From assembly GCA_030683105.1 (NCBI GenBank), contig JAUXMZ010000006.1, positions 1 through 42,312 on the forward strand: DNA of 42,312 nt. The letters are read 5' to 3'. Positions 23,822 to 32,630 of this stretch are shown one piece after another. The stretch is from Burkholderiales bacterium. Its GTDB lineage: Bacteria; Pseudomonadota; Gammaproteobacteria; Burkholderiales; SG8-41. Positions within the stretch are counted from its first letter, which is position 1. The number at the start of each line of letters is the position of its first letter. Made by a program: the position numbers and the translations under genes. A model generated the notes under the pieces. The model saw only the letters and a program-made list of their open reading frames with translations, did no database searches and was not told where the DNA came from.

Positions 23822-24951
23822 TTCTGTTTCACGCGCTCAAAATCGGCGGCAGCGGCATCAGGTAGCGGCTGAACCGGACGCTCCTCCGGTAGTAGCGCGC
23901 TGTCACGCGACCCAAGCGCCGGCGGCGTAGCATCCACGATTCCCGGCACCACGTCGGCCGTCCCCAGCGCCGGCGCTTCGTTGCTGCCGTATACGGTATA
24001 GATGCGCGGCGCACTGCGGTTGATGTGCAACTGGAAAATGTCGGGCCGGTTGTAGTGCCCGGCGAAATCGTGGCGCAACTTCATGTTGATGCCGACTTCA
24101 AGATTGCACTCCGCATAGAGGATGCCCTCCTCCGCGCCCATCGGTCCCGCCACGATGCGGCTGTTGGGTGCGACGATCACGCTGCCGCCGCAGCAATCCG
24201 GGTTGCGCAGGAATTTTTCTCCTTCAGGGCCAACTTCGAGCTTGCGTATCATGTCCTCGTCCACCGTGCCGCACGCCGAGATCACCCATGCCTTGCTCAT
24301 CTGGGCAAAAGCCTGCGAATCGATAGAGACACGGTTGCGCATCGGATCGCCGCTGGTCGGGAAATGATTAGGCCAGCTCATGACATGCAGGCGCGAGCCT
24401 TCTGCGGTCAGCGCAAATATCGCGAGCGGATTCGAATTCTCGCCGCAGATGAGCCCGCTTGCCGGGCCGAACTCGGTCTGAAAGGCGCCGAACGTATCGC
24501 CAAAGCCGCCCGTGTGCACCAGCCGCTCGCCGACGGTGGGCATGATCTTCTGATGCTTGCCCAGAAGCGTGCCGTCGGGTCCCATCCAGACCTGGGTGTT
24601 GAACATGGTGCCGATCGTCTGCGGCAGCTTCTCGCATACCCCCATTACGACATAGGCATTGGCATCGCGCGCAGCCGCGCACAATGCCTCGGTTTCCGGA
24701 CCGGGAATCTCCACCGAGTTCTTGAACAGCTCGACCGCCAGCTTGTTGGCGATCGCGCTGGTCGCCACATGGTGGTGATACCAGACCGGATGCGTCGGAA
24801 TGAAACCCTCCGGAAACGCGATCAGGCGCGCGCCGTTGCTTCCGGCTTCGCGGATCAGGCGGCAGGCCTTTTCGGTCGAGCCTTCGCGGTCGAGAAATAC
24901 CGATGCGGCCTGCACCGCAGCGACTTTGACTACTGGATACTTGTCACCCAT
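23818..24951 (-). CDS. Nitrilase-superfamily carbon-nitrogen hydrolase
   Basis: 377 aa. The Glu-Lys-Cys triad is visible: E48 in AFPEGF, K135 in GKHQKIMPT, and C169 in GLICGENSNPL. The CGEN context and HQKIMPT are those of branch 1 nitrilases, which turn R-CN into the acid plus ammonia, although amide hydrolysis cannot be excluded. GGAGG 6 nt before the ATG at 24951 supports the start. The C-terminal about 60 residues are a poorly conserved Pro/Ala-rich tail, as is common in spiral-forming nitrilases. Next in the cluster are the propeller and an ABC importer. Confidence 0.92.
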   Translation of the reverse strand: MGDKYPVVKVAAVQAASVFLDREGSTEKACRLIREAGSNGARLIAFPEGFIPTHPVWYHHHVATSAIANKLAVELFKNSVEIPGPETEALCAAARDANAYVVMGVCEKLPQTIGTMFNTQVWMGPDGTLLGKHQKIMPTVGERLVHTGGFGDTFGAFQTEFGPASGLICGENSNPLAIFALTAEGSRLHVMSWPNHFPTSGDPMRNRVSIDSQAFAQMSKAWVISACGTVDEDMIRKLEVGPEGEKFLRNPDCCGGSVIVAPNSRIVAGPMGAEEGILYAECNLEVGINMKLRHDFAGHYNRPDIFQLHINRSAPRIYTVYGSNEAPALGTADVVPGIVDATPPALGSRDSALLPEERPVQPLPDAAAADFERVKQK

Positions 24952-24967
24952 TTCGGGCCTCCCGGCC

Positions 24968-25083
24968 AGTGAAGAGTAAAGAGTGAAGGGTGAAGGGGGA
25001 AAACAAGCTCCTCTCCCCCGGCACCGGGAGAGCGCCTGTAAAACGGGCGAGGGAAATCACGCATTTACCCTTCACGCATTCAC
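24968..25083. repeat. Nested repeat: GTGAAGR arms with an inner CTCTCCC/GGGAGAG hairpin
   Basis: Left arm 24968-24994 (GTGAAGA, GTAAAGA, GTGAAGG) faces right arm 25066-25083 (CCCTTCACGCATTCAC). Between them CTCTCCC (25011-25017) pairs with GGGAGAG (25026-25032). Same plan as the element at 29774. It begins just after the stop codon of the dehydrogenase at 25090. Confidence 0.8.
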
Positions 25084-25089
25084 AGCTTC

Positions 25090-26019
25090 TCACGATAGGC
25101 CATCACCCACGTCGACGTTCTCGGATTTCAACTCGATGCCCGAGGCCTTGGCCTGCAGCAGCAGCAGTTCCGAGAAATCCTGGTCGTAGCCGTTGCCGAT
25201 CAGCGTCTGCACGATGTCCCGGGTGAGCGAGGTCAGCGGCATCGGCACGCCAAACTGCTTGCCGGCGTTGAGCCCGAGATCGATGTCCTTGCGCAGCAGT
25301 TCCGGCGTGAACGTGACATGGAAGTCGAGGTTGCTCAGCGCCGGCGTCTTGTAGCGCGTGAACATCGAGCCCATCACGCTCTTGTTGAGAAAGTCGAGAA
25401 ACGCGTGGCGCTGCATACCGGCCTTCTCGGCCAGAACGGTGATTTCACACAGGTTCTGGATCACCACGCCCAGCATCACGTTGTGGCAGATCTTGGCGAT
25501 GCGCGAGAGTTCGCCGTCGCCAACGTAGGACACGCCCTGGCCAATCGCATCGAGATACGGCGCGACCGCATCGAAAGCATCCTTCGGCCCTGACGCGACC
25601 ACGGTGAGCTTGCCCGCCTTGATCACCTTGGCGTTTCCCGACACCGGCGCGGCCAGGAACTTGATATTCTGCTTGGCGAGCTTGTCGCGAATCTCCGCTG
25701 ATTCCTCGAGAGAAATCGAGGTGCTGTCGACGACGATTTTGGGCGCCTTGCCCTTCGACATCACGCCATTGGGTCCGAACAGCACTTCCTTCACGTCCTT
25801 GCCGGTCGACACCATGGTAAACACGATGTCGCAGCCGGCGAGATCGGTGAGCGCATCGACGACTTTCGCGCCGCTTTTGGCGAGCGGCTCGGTTTTCGAT
25901 TTGGTGCGGTTCCACACCGAAATATCGCAGCCGGCCTTGGCCAGCCGCTCGGCCATCGCGTAACCCATGCGGCCGATGCCGATCCAGCCCAGTTTGTGTT
26001 GTTTCATGTTTGCCATCAT
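25090..26019 (-). CDS. 3-Hydroxyisobutyrate dehydrogenase-family NAD(P)-dependent oxidoreductase
   Basis: 309 aa. Rossmann motif GWIGIGRMGYAMAERL (11-26), substrate-binding APVSGNAKVIKAG (124-136; family form is APVSGG), and the catalytic K176 with N180 in AKICHNVMLG. The family oxidises beta-hydroxy acids (3-hydroxyisobutyrate, tartronate semialdehyde or related). AAGGAAGG precedes the ATG at 26019, with a second ATG 3 bp on. The stop is followed at once by GTGA-rich repeats. Confidence 0.9.
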   Translation of the reverse strand: MMANMKQHKLGWIGIGRMGYAMAERLAKAGCDISVWNRTKSKTEPLAKSGAKVVDALTDLAGCDIVFTMVSTGKDVKEVLFGPNGVMSKGKAPKIVVDSTSISLEESAEIRDKLAKQNIKFLAAPVSGNAKVIKAGKLTVVASGPKDAFDAVAPYLDAIGQGVSYVGDGELSRIAKICHNVMLGVVIQNLCEITVLAEKAGMQRHAFLDFLNKSVMGSMFTRYKTPALSNLDFHVTFTPELLRKDIDLGLNAGKQFGVPMPLTSLTRDIVQTLIGNGYDQDFSELLLLQAKASGIELKSENVDVGDGLS

Positions 26020-26117
26020 TTACCTTCCTTTAATTCCTGATTGTATTAATAACTATGTCGACGAGCGCTGCACCCATTACATCTCGGCGTTGACGTCCGC
26101 AACATTGATCAGTGCGT

Positions 26118-27083
26118 TTAATCGATGTGCACGTTCGCCTGCTTGACGACGCGCGCCCACTTGACCAGGTCTTCCTTGATGTATGCGCCGAGTTCCGCAG
26201 CCGGCCCCCCGATCGTTTCCAGTCCCTGGCGCGACAGTGCCTGCCGGATCTCGTTCATCCCGAGCACTGCGATGATGTCGGCGCTGAGTTTGCTGATGAT
26301 CTCGGGTGGGGTGCCCGCCGGCGCGAACACGCCCTGCCAGGCGACGATCTCATAGCCGGGCACGCCTGCCTCGGCCACGGTGGGCAGTTCGGGTGCGGCC
26401 GGCGAACGGGCCTTGCCGGTCACTGCCAGCGCGTGCAGTTTGTTGGCCTTCACGTGCGGCAGCGCCGCCGCCACAATCAGGAATCCGAGCGAGGCTTCGC
26501 CGCTGATCAGCGCCGTGACCGCTGCCACCGGCCCCTTGTACGGCACATGCACCATGTCTACGCCCGCGGCGGTCTTGAACATCTCCACCGCCAGATGGCC
26601 GACGCTGCCATTGCCGCCCGAGGATACGTTGAGCTGCCCCGGCCGCGTTTTCGCAAGCCTGACGAGATCCTTTACCGACTTGACGGGCAACGACGGATGC
26701 GCGACCAGGATATTGGGCGTGAAGGCGGCCATGGTGACTGGCGCAAAATCGCGCAACGGATCGTAGGGCACCTTCCGGAACAGGCTGGGGTTGATGGTGA
26801 AATGATTCGACATCAGAATCAGCGTGTAGCCATCAGGCGCGGCTTTGGCCGCCAGTTCCACGCCGATGTTGCCGCCGGCGCCAGGACGGTTGTCGACTAC
26901 AATCTGCTGGCCCCAGCGCTCGGTAAGTTTCTGGCTGATCGTGCGTGAGACGACATCCGGGCCCGCGCCCGACGGGAACGGCACGATGATGCGTACCGGT
27001 TTCACGGGATAACTGTCCGCGGCATGAGTGCCCGTCACGGTTGCCGCCAGAAATACCCCGCACATTATCATTGCCATACGCAT
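26118..27083 (-). CDS. Bug/TctC-family periplasmic solute-binding protein (Bug 5)
   Basis: 321 aa from the ATG at 27083 (GGAGG 7 nt upstream). An in-frame upstream start would add 32 residues, destroy the signal peptide and overlap the rhodanese gene. Signal peptide about 1-20 (MRMAMIMCGVFLAATVTGTH), then PVRIIVPFPSGAGPD, VDNRPGAGG, DGYTLILM and HVPYKGPVAA. The cleft segment differs from the other five copies. Together with the rhodanese it could form a two-gene unit. Confidence 0.93.
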   Translation of the reverse strand: MRMAMIMCGVFLAATVTGTHAADSYPVKPVRIIVPFPSGAGPDVVSRTISQKLTERWGQQIVVDNRPGAGGNIGVELAAKAAPDGYTLILMSNHFTINPSLFRKVPYDPLRDFAPVTMAAFTPNILVAHPSLPVKSVKDLVRLAKTRPGQLNVSSGGNGSVGHLAVEMFKTAAGVDMVHVPYKGPVAAVTALISGEASLGFLIVAAALPHVKANKLHALAVTGKARSPAAPELPTVAEAGVPGYEIVAWQGVFAPAGTPPEIISKLSADIIAVLGMNEIRQALSRQGLETIGGPAAELGAYIKEDLVKWARVVKQANVHID

Positions 27084-27123
27084 TACAAAACCTCCTCTGA
27101 GCACACCCGGGATACCGACGCGG

Positions 27124-27972
27124 CTAGCGTTCAACCGGCACCCCCACGAGATTGCCCCACTCCGTCCACGAGCCGTCATAAATCCTGACTTTGCGATAGC
27201 CGAGGAGTTCAGTCAGCGCGAAATACAGCAGCGTTGCACGGTGGCTCATGCGGCAATAGGTCACCACATCCTTGTCGGCGGTGGCGCCGCGCGCTTCCAC
27301 CAGACGGCGCAACTCCGCGACCGGCTTGAAGCTTCTGTCCGGGTTAATCAGTTCTTCGAAATAAAGATGTTTGGCGCCCGGAATGCGCCCGTAGCGCAAT
27401 GCACCGTGATCCGGGCTGCCCGGGCCGTTGACGCGCTCGCCGCTGTATTCCTCCGGCGTGCGCCCGTCGAGCAGCACGGGTTCCGGCTTGCCCAGATTCG
27501 CCAGCACCTCCTGGTAGCCGACGCGCATGCTCTCGTTGCGCGCAACCGGCTTGTATTGCACGGGCAGTGCCGGCGGCGGTACCACCGTGGTGAGCTTCCG
27601 GCCCTGGTTCGCCCAGAGATCACGCGCGCCATCGAGCACGAAAACCTTGTCGTGGCCGCAATACTTGAGCGTCCACCAGGCGTAGATGCCGAACTGCACG
27701 CCCTCCCCATAAAACACGACCAAGGTGTCATTGCTGATTCCGGCCGCGCCCATCCGGCGCGCAAAGTCTTCGGGCGACGGAAAATCGCGCATGTGATCGT
27801 CCCACAGCGCTTCTTTCCACGGCCAGCACACCGCGCCCGGCACGTGACCCGCCTTGTAGGCCTGCATCTGTTCCTGGCTCATGCCGGCGATCTCGATCAG
27901 CTTGACCCTGGGATCGTCAAGGTGTGCCTCCATCCAGGTCGTGTCTACCAGCGCATTGTGTGGTGCCGTCAT
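27124..27972 (-). CDS. Two-domain rhodanese (thiosulfate/3-mercaptopyruvate sulfurtransferase)
   Basis: 282 aa from the ATG at 27972 (AGGAG 8 nt upstream). Two rhodanese domains, an inactive N-terminal one (about 8-130) and a catalytic C-terminal one (about 150-280). The active-site loop is YCRMSHRA with C240; typical loops are CRxGxR or CGSGVT, so this one is a variant. GSWTEWGN at the C-terminus is the standard family ending. It transfers sulfane sulfur to cyanide or thiols. OsmC lies just upstream, and a nitrilase lies further on in the same direction. Confidence 0.9.
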   Translation of the reverse strand: MTAPHNALVDTTWMEAHLDDPRVKLIEIAGMSQEQMQAYKAGHVPGAVCWPWKEALWDDHMRDFPSPEDFARRMGAAGISNDTLVVFYGEGVQFGIYAWWTLKYCGHDKVFVLDGARDLWANQGRKLTTVVPPPALPVQYKPVARNESMRVGYQEVLANLGKPEPVLLDGRTPEEYSGERVNGPGSPDHGALRYGRIPGAKHLYFEELINPDRSFKPVAELRRLVEARGATADKDVVTYCRMSHRATLLYFALTELLGYRKVRIYDGSWTEWGNLVGVPVER

Positions 27973-28017
27973 CTTCAATTCTCCTGATTACGTCGTTTCA
28001 ATAAACATGGTCCGCCT

Positions 28018-28416
28018 TCAGCGTGCGGCAAATCTTACTTCGATCATCGACCCGAGCTTGACCCGGCTCGCGACCCGGCCGCTGGTCGCCGCCGCCTTGA
28101 TGGCATCGGCGCCTGCCTGCAACAGTTCTTTATCAAGCTCGAGTTCGATCACGATGCGGTCACGCTCGCCTGGGGCGGCCGGCTCGAAAAAAACCTCGGT
28201 GACCATATCCTGCGGGTGCAACCCTTTGGACTCGAAAAAAGCACGCAGGCCGCCGGTCGCGCACGAGCCGATTGAGAGCAGCAGCAACTCGCCTGAAGTG
28301 TAGCCGAGATCGGTGCCGCCGCCTTCCAGCGGGCGGTCGGTGATCAGCGCGCGGTTACGCGCCGTGCACAGCAACTGCTTGCCGGCAAGTTGTTTGATCG
28401 TTGCCCTGGGTTCCAT
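28018..28416 (-). CDS. OsmC/Ohr-family protein lacking the second active-site Cys
   Basis: 132 aa. OsmC fold with LLLLSIGSCATGGL, whose C52 aligns with the first redox Cys. The second Cys normally lies in the long helix before the last strands; here that segment reads AATSGRVASRVKLG, without Cys. Peroxidase activity is therefore doubtful. GGAG precedes the ATG. It sits 22 bp after E2 and 46 bp before the rhodanese, so co-transcription is likely. Confidence 0.85.
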   Translation of the reverse strand: MEPRATIKQLAGKQLLCTARNRALITDRPLEGGGTDLGYTSGELLLLSIGSCATGGLRAFFESKGLHPQDMVTEVFFEPAAPGERDRIVIELELDKELLQAGADAIKAAATSGRVASRVKLGSMIEVRFAAR

Positions 28417-28437
28417 GGATGAAATCTCCGGCCGCGT

Positions 28438-29712
28438 TCAGCTCGACAGGGCCTGTATCCAGTCCCGCGACTCGATGACCGTTTTTACTTCACGCAGGAA
28501 CGAAGCCGAGTAGGCCCCGTCGATGGCACGGTGATCGAAGCTCTGCGCGAGAACGCCGATCGGCCGGATCGCGATGCTGTCGCCTTCCGCCGCCTCGATG
28601 ACGACCGGTTTCTTGCGTATTGCGTCAGTGGAAAGTATGGCAACCTGCGGCTGGTTGATGATGGGCGCCGTGATTACAGTACCGAACGCGCCATTGTTGG
28701 TGATGGTGTAGGTACCCCCGGCCATCTCGTCGGGTTTGAGTTTACCGGCGCGCGCTCTATTTGATAACTCATTGATTTCACGAGTTATTTGTGGAAGCGA
28801 TTTATTCGGCACATCTTGGATGACGGGAACCACCAGGCCCTCGGAGCCGAGATCCACCGCAATGCCGATGTTGATGCGCCGGTGCAGCGTAAGACTGTCG
28901 CCATTGAACGTCGCGTTCAACCGCGGATACTTCGCGAGTGCAATCGACACCGCACGCACGATGAACGGCAGATAGGTCAGCGAAAAGCCTTCGCGCTGTT
29001 TCCATTGCGCACCTGAGGCGCGCCGGGCCTGCTCGACGCGATGAAAATCCGCCTCCGCCACCTGCAGCACATGCGGTGCAGTGGTCCACGACTTGAGCAT
29101 GTTTTCAGCCACGCGCTTGCGCACGCTGGTGAGCGGCACGGTGGTGCCCGCGGCAGCGGCGGCGCTTGCAACCGGTGCAACCGCTACTGCAGACCCTGGG
29201 GCTGTCACGGCGCCAGCAATGAACGCGGTAACGTCATCGCGCGTAATGCGCCCATCGCGGCCAGTGCCGGGTATCCGGCCGGGGTCGAGTCCGTGCTCGG
29301 CAACGAGTTTCCGCACCACCGGCGACAGCCGGTTCTGAGTCGCGGCTTTGTCGAGGAATCTAACGGGCGCGCCCGAATCCGTTCTGAGCGGGCGGTCTGG
29401 CGTGGTCGCTGCCACGGTAGCCGTAACCGGCGCTGCTGCCGAAGCCGATGGTGCGCCCGATGCCGGTCGCGGCGCCGGTCCGCTCTCGCGTATGACCGCG
29501 AGCCGCACCCCGACCTTGGCGGTCACGCCCTCCTCGACCAGGATTTCGGAAATCACGCCGGTGGCGGGCGCCGGAATCTCGGTGCTGACCTTGTCAGTCT
29601 CGACATCGAACAGCATCTCGTCCGCCTTGACGGCGTCGCCGACCTTCTTGTACCACTTCGTCACTACTCCCTCGGTCACGGTCTCGCCGAGTTGCGGCAT
29701 GATTACGTCCAT
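28438..29712 (-). CDS. Dihydrolipoamide acyltransferase (E2) of a 2-oxo-acid/acetoin-type dehydrogenase
   Basis: 424 aa from the ATG at 29712; a GTG 9 bp earlier has no ribosome site. Lipoyl domain about 1-75 with the lipoylated K41 in ETDKVSTE. An Ala/Pro linker leads to the E1/E3-binding domain (about 130-165, SPVVRKLVAEHGLDPGRIPG). The catalytic trimer-forming domain has H394 and D398 in SFDHRAIDG. It transfers the acyl group made by E1 to CoA. E1 genes lie 1.9 kb upstream with an amidohydrolase gene between; no E3 gene is present. Confidence 0.93.
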   Translation of the reverse strand: MDVIMPQLGETVTEGVVTKWYKKVGDAVKADEMLFDVETDKVSTEIPAPATGVISEILVEEGVTAKVGVRLAVIRESGPAPRPASGAPSASAAAPVTATVAATTPDRPLRTDSGAPVRFLDKAATQNRLSPVVRKLVAEHGLDPGRIPGTGRDGRITRDDVTAFIAGAVTAPGSAVAVAPVASAAAAAGTTVPLTSVRKRVAENMLKSWTTAPHVLQVAEADFHRVEQARRASGAQWKQREGFSLTYLPFIVRAVSIALAKYPRLNATFNGDSLTLHRRINIGIAVDLGSEGLVVPVIQDVPNKSLPQITREINELSNRARAGKLKPDEMAGGTYTITNNGAFGTVITAPIINQPQVAILSTDAIRKKPVVIEAAEGDSIAIRPIGVLAQSFDHRAIDGAYSASFLREVKTVIESRDWIQALSS

Positions 29713-29773
29713 TGGCTCCACCTAATTCAAAAGTTGCTGCCCGAAATTAACACCCGGGCTTCCTGCATGCTTT

Positions 29774-29909
29774 GAGTGAAGGGTAAAGGGGGAAGAGTGA
29801 GCCCCTCTCCCCGACCCTCTCCCCGGTGACGGGGAGAGGGAGCGTTGGCTTTGCCCCTTCACCCCTTCACCCCTCACCCTTCACCCTTCACTCATTCACC
29901 CTTCACTTC
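29774..29909. repeat. Nested repeat: GTGAAGGG heptamers around a perfect 10-bp hairpin
   Basis: Left arm 29774-29800 (GTGAAGGGTAAAGGG...) and a longer right arm 29854-29909 (CCCCTTCA, CCCTTCA and CCCTCA units). Between them CCCTCTCCCC (29815-29824) pairs fully with GGGGAGAGGG (29831-29840), loop GGTGAC. The amidohydrolase stop (TGA, 29903-29905) is inside the right arm. Confidence 0.88.
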
Positions 29910-31579
29910 TTCCCTGCCTCATAAACGACCTTGCCGCCGACCATGGTCATGAGCGGCTTGATGTCCTTGATCTGGTCTGCCGGCACCTTGAGGTAATCGC
30001 GGTCGAGTACCAGCAGGTCGGCATACTTGCCGTTCTGGATCGAACCCAGATTGCTATCCTGGTGCACGATGAACGCGTTGTTGCGGGTGTGGGCAATCAG
30101 CGCTTCCTCGCGCGTGAGGGTCTGGCGGTTGACCTTGTGGCCGCCGATCATTTTCCCCGTGACCGCGAACCACAGCGTGTAGAAGGGGTTGGACGGCGTC
30201 ACCGCCGTCGCATCCGAGCCCAGGCCCCAGCGGATGCCGCTGTCCTGCACCATGCGCATCGGCGGCATGTCCCACGCGCGCTCGCCGTGCACATTGTGCA
30301 TCAGTACGCCCTGGATCAGCGGCCGGCTGTGTATCTGCGCCGTCATGCCCAGACGCTTCATGCGCTCGAGATGCGCGGGAGTAACCTGGTCAAGATGCGA
30401 GAACGACCAGCGCAGGCCCTTGATCGGGTGTTTTTTGTTGATTTCTTCATAAAGCGTGAGGAAGGCCCCGATAGAGTTTTCCATCTCGACGTGCGAATTG
30501 ACATAGAGGCCGTGTTTGGCCAGCGCCTCCACGATCCGCCCCCACTGGGCGATGTCATCCGGCTTGATGTTGCCGCTTTTGCTCAGCAACTGGGTGTTGA
30601 CGGGGCTGTACACCGATTCGCCATAACCGACGTGGTCGAAGTAATCGTTTCCCTGGAACGGTTTGAAATTGGGGATTTCCGCCAGCACCTTGTCAACCGC
30701 CTCCGGCGTGCCGGGCTGGCGCACCGTGGTCCAGAATGCGCGTATGGTGAGTTCGCCGCGATCGGCCAGCATCCTGTACGGCTCGTAGTGGGCGTCGCTC
30801 ATGCCGCGGCCGCCGGCATCCATCCAGGTCGTCATGCCCATGGAGTTGAGGTTGGTCGCCACCTTGCGCGCGTTTTCCAGCCACAGTTCTTTTTCCGCCA
30901 GCGGCACTTTGGCCGCGATGAAAGCCACGCCACCGGCGCCGCTCACCAGACCGGTCAGCTTGCCCCCCGCATCCTTCTCGATCTTGCCGCCGCGCGGATC
31001 AGCAGTGGTTTCGTCGATTTTCATCGCCGCCAGCGCCGCCGAGTTCAGATAGGTCTGACGGTAAATCGCCTGCAGCGCCACCGGATTGTTCGGCGCCAGT
31101 TTATCCAGTTCATCCAGCGGGAAACCGCGCTTGTCGTCGGTAAACTGGTCCTCTGACCAGCCGCCAAGCGCAACAATCCATTCCCCGGGACGCGCGCTCT
31201 TGACGCGGTCCGCGATCATCTGCACGACCTGCTTGCGGGTGGTGATGCCGTCGAGCCGCATCTCCCAGTGCCACTTTTCGGCAACCCGGATAAAGTGCGC
31301 GTGGTTGTCGATCAGCCCCGGAATCACCGTCTTGCCCTTGAGGTCGATGACCTTGGTGTCCTTGCCCGCCCGCTTGCGTATCTCCTCGCTGTTGCCGACG
31401 CCGATAACGCGCCCGTCCTTGATCGCCACCGCCTGCGCAATCGTGAAACGGTCGTCGACCGTCACGACTTTGCCGTTTACCAGGACAGTGTCCGCCACAT
31501 CCGCCGCTGTCGACAGCCCTGCCGTCAGCGCCATCACAACGGCAACAGCCGTGCGTATCAAAGCACTCATTCTGTTCAT
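29903..31579 (-). CDS. YtcJ-like metal-dependent amidohydrolase, probably exported
   Basis: 558 aa. Signal peptide about 1-25 (MALTAGLSTAADVAD), so likely periplasmic. Amidohydrolase-3 layout: beta-sandwich with TVLVNGKVVTVDD, HxH metal motif in PGLIDNHAHF (H93, H95), later His positions in NSHVEME and FSHLDQVTP, the metal Asp in GLGSDATAVTPSNPF, and a final sandwich strand YADLLVLDRDY. Hydrolyses an amide or ring C-N bond; substrate unknown. AGGAGG upstream of the ATG. It separates E1-beta from E2, and its stop codon lies in repeat DNA. Confidence 0.9.
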   Translation of the reverse strand: MNRMSALIRTAVAVVMALTAGLSTAADVADTVLVNGKVVTVDDRFTIAQAVAIKDGRVIGVGNSEEIRKRAGKDTKVIDLKGKTVIPGLIDNHAHFIRVAEKWHWEMRLDGITTRKQVVQMIADRVKSARPGEWIVALGGWSEDQFTDDKRGFPLDELDKLAPNNPVALQAIYRQTYLNSAALAAMKIDETTADPRGGKIEKDAGGKLTGLVSGAGGVAFIAAKVPLAEKELWLENARKVATNLNSMGMTTWMDAGGRGMSDAHYEPYRMLADRGELTIRAFWTTVRQPGTPEAVDKVLAEIPNFKPFQGNDYFDHVGYGESVYSPVNTQLLSKSGNIKPDDIAQWGRIVEALAKHGLYVNSHVEMENSIGAFLTLYEEINKKHPIKGLRWSFSHLDQVTPAHLERMKRLGMTAQIHSRPLIQGVLMHNVHGERAWDMPPMRMVQDSGIRWGLGSDATAVTPSNPFYTLWFAVTGKMIGGHKVNRQTLTREEALIAHTRNNAFIVHQDSNLGSIQNGKYADLLVLDRDYLKVPADQIKDIKPLMTMVGGKVVYEAGKK

Positions 31580-31652
31580 ATCCGCTCCTCCTTTGTAATC
31601 CGGGCCGCTCTGGGCATCTCTTGTATAACCATTTGTTTTATATATATTTAAC

Positions 31653-32630
31653 TTAATCTATTTTCTCCCGGATCTCGCGCACGATGCGCTCGACCGAGGG
31701 TATGGCGTGATCCTCGAGCTCGTCAGCCGAGGGCAACGGAATGTGCGGCGTGGTGATGCGCACAATCGGGCCATCGAGGTTCCAGAAGCATTCGTCGGCG
31801 ACGATGGAAGCGATCTCCGCGCCCCAACCGCACAGCCGCGGATTTTCCTCGACCGTCACCAGCCTCCCGGTCAGCGCGACCTCGGCAAGTATGGTCTGGG
31901 TATCGAGCGGCACCAGCGAGCGCACATCGACCACGGTACAGGAAATGCCGTGCTCTTTTTCCAGGAAGGCGGCCGCATCCAGCGCACGATGCACCATGGA
32001 GGCCAGCGCGACGATGGTGCAGTCCTTGCCCCGGCGCAGCACGCGGGCCGTGCCCAGTTCGTCGACGTACTCGCCGTCGGGCACTTCGCCCTTCATCGAG
32101 TACAGCGATTTTTGCTCGAAAAACAGCACCGGATCCGGATCGCGCACCGCGGCCGCGAGCAGGCCTTTGACGTCTGCAGGAAAGGCCGGCGCCACCACCT
32201 TGATGCCCGGTATCGCCATCGCCCAGTTCTCGACCGCCTGCGAGTGCTGCGCGCCGAAGCGCGAACCCGAGCCGTTCGCGGTGCGGATCACCAGCGGCAG
32301 CGAGATCTGGCCGTTGGTCATGTAGCGCGTCTTGGCGATCTCGTTGGCGACCAGGTCCCAGCACACCGCAAGAAAATCCGAAAACATGATCTCGGCAATC
32401 GGCCGCAAGCCCGTCATCGCCGCGCCCATCGCAGCGCCGAGGATCGCCTGTTCGGAGATCGGTGTGTCGCGCACGCGCTTCGGACCGAATTTTTCCAGCA
32501 GGCCGACCGTCGCCTTGAACACGCCGCCCGCTGCGGCGATGTCTTCGCCGAGGAACACCACATTTTCGTCGCGTTCCATTTCCTGCGCGATGCCCGCAGC
32601 GACCGCGTCGCGATAAGTCAATTCCGCCAT
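31653..32630 (-). CDS. 2-Oxo-acid/acetoin dehydrogenase E1 component, beta subunit
   Basis: 325 aa from the ATG at 32630 (GGAGG 6 nt upstream), giving a 13-bp overlap with the end of E1-alpha. Transketolase-like pyrimidine-binding domain: VVFLGEDIAAAGGVF near residue 23, TPISEQAILGAAMGAAMTGL near 53. C-terminal domain with DVRSLVPLDTQTI and VTVEENPRLCGWGAE. Pairs with E1-alpha as an alpha2beta2 thiamin-diphosphate decarboxylase. The branched-chain, pyruvate and acetoin types cannot be told apart here by eye. Confidence 0.93.
   Translation of the reverse strand: MAELTYRDAVAAGIAQEMERDENVVFLGEDIAAAGGVFKATVGLLEKFGPKRVRDTPISEQAILGAAMGAAMTGLRPIAEIMFSDFLAVCWDLVANEIAKTRYMTNGQISLPLVIRTANGSGSRFGAQHSQAVENWAMAIPGIKVVAPAFPADVKGLLAAAVRDPDPVLFFEQKSLYSMKGEVPDGEYVDELGTARVLRRGKDCTIVALASMVHRALDAAAFLEKEHGISCTVVDVRSLVPLDTQTILAEVALTGRLVTVEENPRLCGWGAEIASIVADECFWNLDGPIVRITTPHIPLPSADELEDHAIPSVERIVREIREKID

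Noticed and set aside
29815-29840. Intrinsic terminator
   Set aside because: The 10-bp stem is perfect but no U-run follows on either strand, and it is nested within larger repeat arms.
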